A stretch of DNA of 64,000 nt, from contig CM067344.1 in the NCBI GenBank assembly GCA_034190875.2, forward strand, positions 29,263,533 to 29,327,532, written 5' to 3'. The translations under genes were made by a program, and so were the position numbers. The notes beneath the pieces were generated by a model. That model was not told where the DNA came from and made no database searches. It was given only the letters and a program-made list of their open reading frames with translations. The stretch is from Urechis unicinctus. Its lineage: Eukaryota; Annelida; Polychaeta; Xenopneusta; Urechidae. The first letter of the stretch is position 1. Each line of letters opens with the position of its first letter. Of the stretch, positions 1 to 10,952 are shown one piece after another.

Positions 1-422
1 GTAAACACGAAGCTTAGTGTTAGTCAACACAGGGATTTGCATTCGGTTGTTCGCGTAGTCGCGCGGACCGCCCTGGTGAGCTGTCTGCTTTCTGACAGAT
101 ATGCTCGGTGTGCAATGCGACTATAGATGAAAAGTTAAACGAACGAACATGAGTAGAAATTGTGCGTTACGTTGTGTGTGCCAAGATTTAAATACCTCGT
201 CAACATGGAAGCGATTCAAAATTCATATTTGCGCGTAACGTGCAAGGTGAATCAAGTGTATAGTCCTATATCGTTGTCTTTTTGATTCAAGTTGGATGGT
301 AACCACTGCTGTGCGGTGGGTTGCCCACAATAGTTTATCTGCGGAATGCAAGTTTTATTCCTTTCCCAGCAACCCACACTAGAGAAGGACTTGGATGATA
401 GCTGTCAGTTGGCTCGATGTAG

Positions 423-913
423 ATGAGCATTGCAGAGAAATTTTATGGAAAACCACAACAGCATTCAAGTTATAAACACAACAGCATTGCGAAATTTCTT
501 GTGGGGATGAGTCCTACCGGTGCTATCATTTATGTGTCTGACATGTGGGGGGAGGAGGGCGTCGGACAAAAAAATCACGTCAGAATCAGATGTTTTGATG
601 CAGATACTTGATGCTGGTGACCAAAAGGTTTTACCATTGCAGGAGATTGGCCTCCAGGATCAAACTGCTCATACCCCCATTTAAAAACAAATTAACAGGC
701 CAATTTACTGCAGAAAAGGCAATTTACTGCAGAACAGAGTATTCAAGAAAGATCTCTGCGGCTCGTATCCATGTTGAGCGTGTTGTGCTGGCAATTAAGG
801 AATTTAGGATTTTAGAAACTGAAGTGAAAGTTGCAATGCTTAACAATTACGAAAACATTTTTAAAGCATGTGCATTCCTTGTGAACTTCAAACGACCTTT
901 CTTGATTTCCTAA
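423..913 (+). pseudogene. DDE_Tnp_4-type transposase relic
   Basis: Two neighbouring frames (423-611 and 608-913) carry pieces of one transposase catalytic domain. The first contains SSYKHNSIAKFLVGMSPTG and IIYVSDMWGE, the block that follows the first catalytic Asp in DDE_Tnp_4 transposases. The second contains LLIPPFKN, then AARIHVERVVLAIKEFRIL, which holds the conserved Glu of the triad (HVER), and a C-terminal NYENIFKACAFLVNF block. The frame change between them and the absence of a clear first and second Asp mean it is dead. Family placement is by motif recognition only. Confidence 0.75.
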
Positions 914-1466
914 GATGTGTATATATCCATATAAGCTGTCAATTGGCATTACATGATTTTTTTGGGTGTACAGGGTATAGCATTCCGTCATTTTCAATTA
1001 TTCTTTAAAAATATCTATATTCATGTTGTTGTTATTATTATTTCATGCATGTCTTGTTGTATTTTGCAAACAATTTTTTTTGACATGCCCTTTTGTATTA
1101 CATTTATACCATAAAATCTTTCATTTATACAATATAATCACTTTAAAGTGCCATTTAAAGTGATCTGTAACCAACATCAGATAAGCTGAAAAAATGTGAT
1201 AGGTAATGCAAGCCAATATAATTTAACTTAAATTTGATTCTGACAGAGATACTAACACATGACAATCTTACAGCACACTATTTATACGTGTTTAGTGCAT
1301 TAACCTGTGTCATACCACTTCATTCAAACTACCAGTGCCACAACAAATCTCATACTAATATTATTCACTACACATCACACCAAAATACATTTTGATAACA
1401 ATCTCATCACATCAAAACACATTTCAATAAACTTGTCACACAAGAACAATTGTTCAGTAGCATATG

Positions 1467-1709
1467 TCACATGCCCTCACACTTTGGACAATACCTCTCT
1501 GGCAACTCTTCCAATTCAATGCTTTTGAAATTTGAGCACCTCCAGTGGTACAACACACCACATCCACAGTTGCATTCACACATAACACCAGCTTCCTGAT
1601 TATCCTGAATGAGTCCCTTACACTTGTTATTCTTGCTGTTGAACTTCTCTATATCACCGGTGAGTGTGAGTGATTGTGTCATGAGCACAAAGAAAGTAGT
1701 CTGTAACAT
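1467..1709 (-). pseudogene. PHD-like zinc-finger end of the transposon's second protein
   Basis: The minus-strand frame ends in a cysteine-rich block with CECNCGCGVLYHWRCSNF followed about 13 residues later by RYCPKCEG and a stop. This C-x-C...C-x-C...H-x2-C...C-x2-C spacing is that of a PHD/RING-like finger. It lies between the TIRs of the element and is transcribed toward the transposase relic, so I infer it is the second protein of the transposon, not a host gene. Function is unknown; a role in chromatin targeting would be conjecture. Confidence 0.5.
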
Positions 1710-1769
1710 CTGAGAGTGAAATACATGGAGATTTCCTGATATCCTTGGTCCACCCTTGGGTGGTGCTCC

Positions 1770-2320
1770 TCACAGATGTAAGAATAGTCTGCAATGAGCC
1801 TGGACAGGTGCTAAAGCCCAATGCACTGCAGAGAACTGAGTCTTTTCCCCATTAGGACACTGATCATGCTGCTTCAGTGCAATGTTGAGCTGCTTGGCAT
1901 TGAGCTGATGTAAATCTTTGGCACTCTGAAATATATAAAAGAAATAAATATATAAACTGCAAGCAACTATAGTCAATACAATAAATATCACAATACGATG
2001 CATTACTAAACAATACAGGTAATCATTTTTGTATCTGGCTGTATATAATTAAAATAATGTATACATTCTATATACACTTAGTTATGCATTTTCCACAATA
2101 TTGCTTACTTAATGTTATTGGCCAGTGGCGTTAGAGACAACTTATTTTGTCTAAAATATACCTCGAGAGCGGGTAGAGATACCACCACAGGCACAGGTTT
2201 GGGTCTGGCAGGCATTTCTTTCCCAAGCTTTTCACCACAAAATATGGTAAAACGCCACGAAATTAATCCGTCCTGATATTCAATGAACAATAATAAATAA
2301 CCACGCGCACATAAATCCAC
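1770..2320 (-). pseudogene. N-terminal pieces of the transposon's second protein (SAP-like)
   Basis: Minus-strand pieces at 1770-2003 and 2105-2320 flank an apparent intron. The downstream piece reads SAKDLHQLNAKQLNIALKQH, which has the leucine spacing of a SAP-like DNA-binding helix pair. The upstream piece has a short segment ending in PLANNIK. Both sit inside the transposon and on the same strand as the PHD-like frame, so they probably belong to the same gene. Evidence is weak because no piece is long. Confidence 0.3.
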
Positions 2321-2620
2321 AGAATCCGTCCAGTTAGTGTTATTATTTCACTTCTTCTAACGTGTGTAATCCAACGATTTCCATAACAACACAGCCAGGT
2401 GAAGACGAAGCAGAAACCGGAAGTCAACAGAAGTTAGTTCCATAAAGCTCACCAGGGCGGCGCGCGCGACTACGCGAACTCCCGAATTGGCCGTTATCTT
2501 CGATGTTTCTTCTCCCCAGACGACGTGCAGAAGATCAATAAACTTCCGGGTACAGTAAATCGTTGTCCCCCTTGGGTTTATGTATACATAGAAGATAACG
2601 AACAACGCATTTCCCTGTGT

Positions 2621-2782
2621 TAGTCATCGCGGGGTCACGTAGGAGATATCACGCAACACACTCGGGCGCGAGTTGTACAAGGCGGATTTGTATTTGCACT
2701 CTCTCACCCTTCAATATTTAGAGCACACTCTGCCTTGAATGGTGCACGCTAATCAACAGAATACAGGGGCAGTAATCAACCC
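2621..2782. repeat. Array-unit upstream flank, copy 1
   Basis: Unit sequence between the DDE transposon and the MITE. It matches 12160-12261 (the left flank of the Polinton) and 20479-20530 (its right flank), so it shows the pre-insertion state for the Polinton site. No gene is seen. Confidence 0.7.
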
Positions 2783-3361
2783 TTAAAGAGACTGTTCAGC
2801 CCCATTTAAGGCAATCAGGAATTATTTCGTTATTACATTATTACGTTTAACGCAGACGTAAGTAATGCCATCTTCTAATTTGTGCCGCAAAGTTTACATG
2901 ATGGAAAATTATGTTGATTAGTTTTTAAATTATTATTTGACTGGAACTATTCATGATATACTGTGGAAATCTGTTTTATTCACTTATGTCGTTCCATCGA
3001 TAACGGTGCCTCCCTAAAATCATGAACCACACGAATGTTAGCTGTAAATCATAACGCGATCTGAATTTACCTCGCTAACGATGTGTATACTCCCTCTTTG
3101 ATTACATAATGTAGATTTCATCAAATCTTCACTCATTCAAATTGTGGGCATCTTTGCGCAAACATTAGACCGACAAACGGGATGGGTAATGTCCGACAAC
3201 ATAAATGGCGACAGCCGAAGTAAGGATCTATTTTCTGAGACCACAGCCCCGCGTAGCGACTGAAAGTCTGAAAACTTAAAACTTTTCGTTTCCAAGGTGC
3301 GGTTGCCAAGCAGCTTGCTAGGCAACCTCGTTCCAAATATGGGGCTGAACAGTCTCTTTAA
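2783..3361. mobile_element. TTAA-flanked MITE, full-length copy
   Basis: TTAA at 2783-2786 and 3358-3361 bracket inverted ends AAGAGACTGTTCAGCCCC on the left and the reverse complement on the right, with about 25 bp of terminal inverted repeat. There is no coding capacity: the minus-strand ORFs at 3133-3457 run across the element's boundary. The same flanking sequence without the element occurs at about 20531 and 23825 (CCGTAAGAT). The TTAA target suggests mobilisation by a piggyBac- or Kolobok-type transposase; which one cannot be told here. Confidence 0.8.
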
Positions 3362-4017
3362 GACTGCTGAGGACAAACAAATTATCGTTGAGTGCCGGTT
3401 CACAACAACGTGGAAGGACAACAATTGTATAGAAGGCATTTCCCTCAGACTTAACATTTAAAAAAGTGGATCCTTTTTAGCTTGGTCAACTTATATCCCC
3501 ATGAAAAATAAATAAGGATATCCTAAATTCACACGTCCAAGATCTAGCTGTACCTTCAAAGCACCAAGCAGCCTCAAGCTTTCTGTTACGCGTCATATTT
3601 GAAGGTGGGAAAACAGATATTTAAAAACACAAATCGTTCAGGTTATCCGTGACGGTTGTTCCTGAATTTTCGAATTGCATCAATTTATTTATTTGTGCTC
3701 GAAACGATGGCTCAACCAGACATAATAACCAAAAATCAACCTAACACCGACCCCACCCCATCCCTCAATTCAAGTTTTGAAAACGAGGCGGGGCTCGTTC
3801 AAACAAGTCGGCATTGATCATTTTGAATGACCCTATTCACACGGAAGCCAATGAGAGGCGTGGTCTGGTGAACTGGGCGTCTGTTGCCTACCTGACTGTC
3901 GTCCCCTCTCGTCTATTACACTCGACCGCCGACACCACAGACGAGCACACACACCCGCAACATCTTCAGTTGGAGCTGAACATTGTTTCATATTGTTCAG
4001 TCCGAGGACCCGACACG
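3362..4017 (+). promoter_or_regulatory. 5' flank of Reeler copy 1
   Basis: This stretch is conserved in order upstream of copies 1, 2 and 3 (compare 20530-21222 and 23825-24515); its last 200 bp are also present before copies 4 and 5. It includes a GGATCCTTTTTAGCTTG block, an AT-rich TAAATAAGGATATCC block and a GAGGCGGGGCTCGT block. The transcription start cannot be fixed. Copies 4 and 5 carry a perfect TGACGTCA about 160 bp before the ATG, whereas copy 1 has lost it. Confidence 0.5.
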
Positions 4018-5411
4018 ATGGTTTCGACAGTAACAGCAGCCGTGCTACTCGCATGCGTTACCTACGTAGCGGGATACGGAACAGGGGCACCTACATCGGC
4101 TTGTGTTTCCCTCACGCCTGGACACAATGGGTCACAATCACTCCGCCCCCCTACAACCTCACTGTAACCGCCACTGAATATAAAGCGGGTTCTCCAGTAA
4201 CAGGTCAGTATATTTACGTGACTACTATCATTCTATCGTTCTTATGTTACTCAATATATTGTTCACTGCGATGTCATCATCATTAACACTACATAGAAAC
4301 ACGAACGAAATCACCATTCCACTAAAACTACCATTTCAAGTTATGTGTCTATCTCATTGATTTGTGACAGTGTCAGTTACCTCCGGTTACCAAGGCATCC
4401 TCATCCAGGCCAGAAAAGCTGATGGTAGCTCCACGATTCCCCTTGGAACGTTCTCATCCAGCCCAGCAAACACCAAGAAGCTGACTTGTACTAACGCCGA
4501 CGATTCGGTGACGCACGCCAGCACCACAGTAAAGACAACTACCGACTTCACATGGATTCCTCCGAGCGAGGATATGGGCAGTATTCATTTCGTGTGAGTC
4601 TTCATTTGTGATTGTTATTTACACATGCTAACTTTTTCAGCTGTGGGTGAGGTTGTTATGGGGAATGTTTATGTCTAAATCAGGTATATATTTTGCATTG
4701 CCTTCTGTGACGGTGCCGATAGTATCCAAATATAGCCCATTAATTACCATTTACACTTCATTATTTGAATCGAATCTTTGGATCAACTTGAGGGGTGCAA
4801 AGGTGTCCTAACAATACGGCCTTTGGTATTGCAAAGCTATGTCCTACCTACCCCCTTGACAACTAAACCACAGCATTCGGTCCCTCCTGGTTCCTAATAC
4901 CTTTTCGCTGTACCATTCTAGTCACGTCTGGGAGGCAATACATCGTTGACTACAAATCGGATAAATATCAAACATACCTGGTTGTTTTGAGCATCACCGG
5001 GGATATAAGTATGATGCTCCATTCTGGCAGTTATCGCGCCCGTGAGGTCGGGTGGGATTGTGACATAACTTTTAGCTCTACTACCAGAGGGGAGCGATCT
5101 CCTTGCGCATCGGCCTCTGCGCAGGCTAGGATGTTATGTTAGCGTAGCGTCAAAAATATCTGCCATGGAGAGTTAGAGATAAGGGATGGTGTGAGATAAG
5201 GGGTGGTGTAAGATAAGGATAAGGACTGTCACAATATTAAGGCTTTATTTTTTTCAGAGCTACCGTCGCCACTGTCAAGAACGAGTATTGGGTGGCTCTG
5301 GAGTCCAAAAGTCAGCTGCAGTACAAATCAGGGAATAATGCGGGAAATCTGCAGTCGTGCTACACACTCATACTTCTGGCCTTTGCTATGTGCGCTGGAA
5401 GCTTGATGTAA
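4018..5411 (+). pseudogene. Reeler-domain secreted protein, copy 1 (frame broken in exon 1)
   Basis: Three exons by homology to copy 2: 4018-4203, 4371-4593 and 5258-5411, with GT-AG borders (donors GTCAGT and GTGAGT). Exon 1 encodes a signal peptide (MVSTVTAAVLLACVTYVAG) and the start of a Reeler domain, GTGAPTSACVSLTPGH. Exon 1 is 186 nt where the intact copies have 187: one A is missing in the CAATCACTCC stretch near 4138-4142, so the reading frame ends early at about residue 49. Exons 2 and 3 remain open and well conserved (GYQGILIQARKADG, EYWVALESKSQLQY, then a hydrophobic end). The gene is therefore either recently dead or affected by a sequence error. Intron 2 has a 79-bp insertion (5094-5172) absent from the other copies. 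Known family role: Reeler-domain proteins include insect immune-induced defence proteins. Confidence 0.8.
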
Positions 5412-5504
5412 TAGTGTCATAACAAACAGAATAAGTGCACGGTTTTAATATACGTATACCTGTTTTGCAAAAAAAAAATTCTCTATTTAGGTAACATGTA
5501 TTCT

Positions 5505-5565
5505 ATAAAGAGACCGTTCAGCCCCATATTTGTAACTAGCAAGCTGCTTGGCAACCGCACTATGT
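5505..5565. mobile_element. MITE end fragment, 3' flank of Reeler copy 1
   Basis: It holds GAGACCGTTCAGCCCC followed by TAGCAAGCTGCTTGGCAACC, the left end of the TTAA MITE, about 95 bp after the stop codon. The same position is occupied after copies 2 to 5, so this insertion predates the array. Here the rest of the element is gone. Confidence 0.65.
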
Positions 5566-7217
5566 GTATGGTGGCTATTCAACCAACTTACACAACAACC
5601 AAATTATCAACGTGCATTACCTGGATAAGGTAAAAGGCTGAGTAAGGTAATTGAATTATAGAGTCGAGAGGTTTATTGAGATAAATATGTACACCAGTTC
5701 GACAGCAACACCTGTTCATTTCAACCATTTATGTGTATTTAGCCTATAATCTAATGAATAAACAAGTGAACTTCAATTCAGAACTATAAACTCGAAATCA
5801 GAAGATCAATATTGCCTTCATTTGATGAAGAAAATGAACATGATTCCAACTTGTGACTGTATTAAAGTCAGGGCGTCGTATTAGTGTGATATGTTAAAGT
5901 CATGACGTCGTATCAGTGTGATGTGTTAAAGTCATCAAATGAAACAGTGCAAAACAATAATCAAAATATCTTGTAGCCCATGTATCCATCCGAAAATGAA
6001 TTCATCCGATTTCCATACCTATGTTTTTAGCGTTTTTATGTCGTGAAAGATTGTAAAATGTCCACATGGTGATAGCATACCCTTTAAGTGGGCCCATTTT
6101 ATTTGGATTTGATTCAGAGCGTCATCAGGTTAATTATCACTCGATTACCCCATTTTATATGCATTTGTAACCGTTTCGTTGATTTAATGGGTATGAAACT
6201 ACGAAGTACATGGCAGTTACATTGTGGCATCTTAATGGAATCAGATATTAATTTTAACTTTCCAGACACATTTTGTAATCAATCACTCGTCGTTAGAACC
6301 ATGGTTGACTACTAACGTGAGATCAACGGGACTAGGACGTCACATCGTCATACCACCTCCCTGTCACGTTTATGCTAAGTGACTGACACATATTTTACTA
6401 TCTAGGGCCTCGGCAAATCGTTCCCATCCAATTGTAATCGACCACCAACTCAAAATGTTCGGCTAATGTCAGCGCTCATAAGTGGTGAGGTCGAGCCCCT
6501 TGCTAAGGTCTTTTGAGTGTTTCTTGGAAGTAGAAGTGTCTCGTTTGAATTTTTATGCTTACCCAACGTGGATTGAATTTTAAGCAGATAAGGTAATTAT
6601 ATGACGCCATAAGTAACGCCATGGAAAGTACATTTGGTCCTTTCAATTATTATGCATAGTTGAATTATTTTACTTAGTTATCGCTATGCTTGAGACATGC
6701 CGCTTTGATGTAAAACACATTATTGAGCAATTCTAACAAAATATGTAATATAACAACTGCAACGACTAAACCATTTACTGTGGAGTATGTGTTTCTGCAT
6801 AAAGGCAACATAGGAGGACTTAAGCAAATACATGCTGATAAAAAAAAAACCCAGTGGTGGCAGTCAATGACAAGGAGTTTTTATTTGTGTGCCGAAGCTC
6901 TTTTATCAAGTGGATATGCTCAACAATAAATTACCTGGCCCGAATTTTTTTTTTTTTTTTGGCTCAGCCGTCAACTAACATGTAGACGCATCAGAAACGC
7001 GTTCGTGCGATTGGCAGACGATCAATATAAGAGGCCGCGGTTTCTATGTTCCATCATGTTTGATGTCACGTACAACTTTATCTCCTAAGCGTTATGACTC
7101 TATGCTTATGCTAACATTGCTAGCATCACAAAATGTAATGGTTGTTGATGACGTCATTTCCGGGGACGAAAGCATCAAAATTTTCAAAAAATGACACAAG
7201 TTCGAAGTTAATACGAT
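5566..7217. other. Intergenic stretch without recognisable genes
   Basis: Only short open frames occur here, none with family resemblance. A 32-bp unit is doubled at about 5870-5935 (GTCGTAT-AGTGTGAT...GTTAAAGTCAT). A poly-T run lies at 6946-6960. I see nothing else. Confidence 0.5.
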
Positions 7218-7738
7218 TTTAAAACAGTTTACATATTCAGAAAGTGTAATGTAATAGTAAACTTTTTATATATATGTGTAATTGTAAACTATGCATTGTT
7301 AAAAAGATTCTAGCAGGTCAAAATATTCTGGTAGCCTAAAACTCTTTATTTTTTAATGTCGCAATTTAACTAATTAAAGTATGATCGTAAAAAAAACACC
7401 AGTTCACATATTCAGAAAGTGTAATGTAATAGTAAACTTTATATATATATATGTAATTGTAAACTATGCATTGTTAAAAAGATTCTAGCAGGTCAAAATA
7501 TTCTGGTAGCCTAAAAAAACTATTTAATGTCGCAATTTAACTAATTAAAGTATGATCGTAAAAAAAACACCAGTTCACATATTCAGAAAGTGTAATGTAA
7601 TAGTAAACTTTATATATATATATGTAATTGTAAACTATGCATTGTTAAAAAGATTCTAGCAGGTCAAAATATTCTGGTAGCCTAAAACTATTTATTAATG
7701 TCGCAATTTAACTAATTAAAGTATGATCGTAAAAAAAA
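7218..7738. repeat. Tandem repeat, three copies of a ~172-bp unit
   Basis: ACATATTCAGAAAGTGTAAT recurs at 7231, 7406 and 7577, giving periods of 175 and 171 bp. Each unit has a short (TA)n tract, then GATTCTAGCAGGTCAAAATA, GGTAGCCTAAAA and AATTAAAGTATGATCGTAAA. The copies are nearly identical apart from small length changes, so the amplification is recent. Confidence 0.9.
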
Positions 7739-8304
7739 GAACATTTCCAGAAAGCTGATTAAATTACCAGACTTCGATAGTTGACTAATGCTATAAAAAT
7801 ATTTTCAAAGCGCGTTGTGCTGGAAAAACAAATTTCACTTAGTCAATTTTCGTCAATTTTTTGATTGCTTATAAAATAGTATATATCGGTTCAATGGTCA
7901 TAAAAATTGCGCCAGTTGTTGTCATATACAGCGCAAATCTAGAATTATCTGATTTCAATCGTAAGGCGTCAACAATGCCCAGAACCGAGAGGTTTTGTTT
8001 TGACCTTGACCTGAAACTTAGGTCAAGGTCATCGAATAAGTTAAAAGCTAATATCTCAAATAATCGTGGTCGGATTGTTACATAATTTACATCATTGTGT
8101 AGCTCACTGTTAGTACAAACATTGCCTAATATATATGTATACATCAAAACTACAGTTTTCCCAAGCGTCCCAGGTCGAAAAATCGTGGTATCGGTCTGAA
8201 TGACAACATAAGTTTCATGAATATTTTGAGCGCCTGTAAAACCGTAAATACATGTCCGACGCTAATAAAAATAAAGTTCCATGCTTTTCAATTCCATTTC
8301 TAAA

Positions 8305-8476
8305 CAGTTATCATATTCTAAAAGTGTAATGTATTGTAAACTTTTTCTAAATACATGAAATTGTAAACGATGCATCGTTAAAAAAATTGTAGCAGATCAA
8401 AAATTTCTGGTAGCCAAAATCTCTCAACATTCTAATTTCACAATTAATTCACTAATTATCGTCCGACCATAAAACA
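8305..8476. repeat. Diverged fourth copy of the ~172-bp unit
   Basis: TCATATTCTAAAAGTGTAAT, then GCAGATCAAAAATTTCTGG and GGTAGCCAAAA follow the same order as in the 7218-7738 units but with many substitutions. It is separated from them by about 570 bp of unrelated sequence. It probably represents an older dispersed copy of the same element. Confidence 0.7.
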
Positions 8477-8718
8477 ACCAAAATTTTCTAAATTCTGATA
8501 CAATTCTGCTGGTTCTTCACTGGTTTGTAAACAACAGCCGACTTACCGCGCTAATTCAAGCGAATTAAAAGTTAAAACGGGACTGAAATCTGAAGAAAAG
8601 CGCGTTCAATTCTGACCAAATTAAATAATTACATGCACCTGTAAATTCCCGATAGCCTTCTCATAAACTCAGATGAAAAAATTGTGGTGGCACGAAAATG
8701 TGAAACAAAAGGTAAATG

Positions 8719-8788
8719 GACTGGGCTTAGATTTGAACACCAGCCTCTCGCATGGAAAACAAAATCTATTTCCGCTACGCCACGAGTT
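8719..8788 (-). repeat. tRNA-like fragment, probably a SINE head
   Basis: On the minus strand GTGGCGTAGCGGA matches an A-box (TRGCNNAGYNGG) and, 40 bp on, GGTGTTCAAATC matches a B-box (GGTTCRANNCC) with one base off. Acceptor and anticodon arms do not pair well, so a working tRNA gene is unlikely. No clear tail or target duplication was found. Confidence 0.35.
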
Positions 8789-9429
8789 CACACATATACT
8801 AAATGAATTTTTGTTTCTCAGTACGATAAGTATACTAGGTACCAACAAAAGGCAAAACCTTTCTTCCTCATAACTTGAAGTTCTTCAGAATGATCAACAA
8901 ATGATGTTGAGTATGATTTCAATGTGCTGCGTTGAGCTCTACATCCTCGTTGATTATGAAAATAAAGATTTATGAAGACAATGATGATGGTGTTCATCAT
9001 CCCAGCCGATGATAGCTCGTTCAAATCTGAACAATTACCAATGGGTTTCCCATGAAATAAGAATAGAGAAAATTGAAAATCAATACTAGCGCTATGATAT
9101 TGTCCGTTGGTAGGGATTGTCATCATAAAGATTTAGACACAGCATGTATATGAAGCCATGGTAAAATTTCTGATATAATCTAATTTCACAAGTCATAAGT
9201 TTAGTTCATAATATCTGCGTGTATGACACCATTTGATAATTTTTCAATCAATTAATCAAAGCTATTAATCGATAGTCTATGAATTTACATTCTTTTTTTC
9301 GATCAGTGACAAGCTTAGCTGCATCATAAATTTTCATAATTGTTAATGACGTATTTTCCTGTTCAGATTGCATCAAAGTTATAACAATACCACAAGTTAA
9401 ACTACCAAACTTGCTGTATTAAACGCTTT

Positions 9430-10860
9430 CACATGTTACAATCACAATGAGAACTTCAGAGAGGTTGGAAAACATCTGGTAGAATTTCGAAAGCGATTCG
9501 ATTTTATCGGTTTGTCAGGGAGACCAATCCTTACTCTTGGAGATCCATTTTTCTGTGATTAGGTGAAATATCTATTTTGCTTCCATTTTTGTTAAGTTGC
9601 TTAACTGACTCGTTTATAATCTTTTCATGTTATTGGGAACATCAAATAGTCCGTAAGTAATCGACATATGCGTATAGAAGACAGCCTCCGAACTTAGTCA
9701 AAGAACTTCAATACCGGTATCTCAATTCTTTGACTTAGTTTTCAAAGATAATCAAATGACTAACGCCCATGCCCGGTAACTGCGCATGCGCAATTCCAGC
9801 ATTTTCCGATATCATCGCTTAAACTCCGCCCTGTATCGGCTTAGGATGCATTGGAGCGTCTGTCGTGTGCCATTCATGTCCCGTCAAAAATAAGAAATCG
9901 TTATTAATAAAGGCCGTGAACTTAGCTGGAGATTACGGTCGACGACAATAATAAACTGTCAATCGTTGCTATGTATAAAAGAGAGAAAAAGGGACAGGCC
10001 ATTAAGCAGGTGTCTCACACATAAACTGCAGTACACTTAGATGCGGACAAAATGCAAAGCGTCAAAATACTTATGAGGAACCCCTATTGTAGTCGAGCCA
10101 GTTCAGCTGTTTTCGCACCTTTTGTACGTGCAGTGTGGGATCGGACAGGATCATTTTGAAGCCCTGTACCTAATTAGTTTTGTGGTTTCATTGTCGAATT
10201 AAACAATTATAGCAATTCGTGAATTTAGGAACTTAGTAGATAATTAAATTTTATTGTTAGGAACCTTAGACAGTTGGCAATATCACACTTCTCCCCAACC
10301 TGGTAACGGAGACATCTCATTGGTCGAGGCGACCAGGCCTTCAAATTTCCACGTGGTTTTGAACTGGCATGTACGCACAGTTTGTCGGAAGTAAGCCCTC
10401 TGTGTGTAGTGATAGGTTCTATGATATCACCTCGTTGATGAAGGTAACGTGACGTAACCGCCACCTTCACCTCTTCCATTGTTTGTCAGCATGGAAAGCG
10501 ACAGACAGCGGTGGCCGGAGGAACAATCTACAGCATGTAGTCATAATGTTTGATATTCACGTGATGAGTTGGTACGTTATGATGATCATATTGGTATGGT
10601 AAATTCATTATGAACACATATATAAATATAATCATCCCTCATTCATGTATGTGATCATAACATTGCATTTAACAATGATCCATTGTGATCGACGGTCCAT
10701 TGGCAATCGTAAGCTTAATATACCAATTGTTTGATGTCTGCCGACATATATAGCGTACCTTTGCGCAGGTTACGCCCTACCAATAATGCATGGGAGTGGG
10801 GATACATGTGACTCTGTTATTATCATTATCTCAGAGATTTATCTGCTGCAAATGCATCTG

Positions 10861-10952
<92 letters not shown>

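Larger units (their letters stand above)
27..2620. mobile_element. Decayed DDE (DDE_Tnp_4 / ISL2EU-like) DNA transposon with TIRs
   Basis: The ends are inverted: ACACAGGG at 27 faces CCCTGTGT ending at 2620, and the match continues through TTGTTCG. A second, inner inverted block (about 74-110 against 2448-2485) is followed by the same GTGAGCT; the right end holds roughly 120 bp between the two blocks that the left end lacks. TAGTCA flanks both sides (21-26 and 2621-2626) as a 6-bp target duplication, possibly up to 10 bp. The uninterrupted host sequence is seen near 12162. Inside are relics of a transposase (+ strand) and a second, zinc-finger protein (- strand), pointing toward each other. 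I infer an ISL2EU/IS4EU-like element from the transposase style; the superfamily is not certain. Confidence 0.75.

Noticed and set aside
3133-3457. Minus-strand frames over the MITE
   Set aside because: They cross the MITE boundary and change in each MITE copy.
7861-8147. Overlapping open frames on both strands with Leu/Arg/Ser repeats
   Set aside because: Mirror frames over a short low-complexity stretch; no family match.
8719-8788. Functional tRNA gene
   Set aside because: A and B boxes are recognisable but the arms do not pair; a SINE fragment is more likely.
10225-10479. 84-residue minus-strand frame with partial copies at 29328 and 35240
   Set aside because: Ends differ in each copy and the middle is shared only because the flank is duplicated; no known domain.
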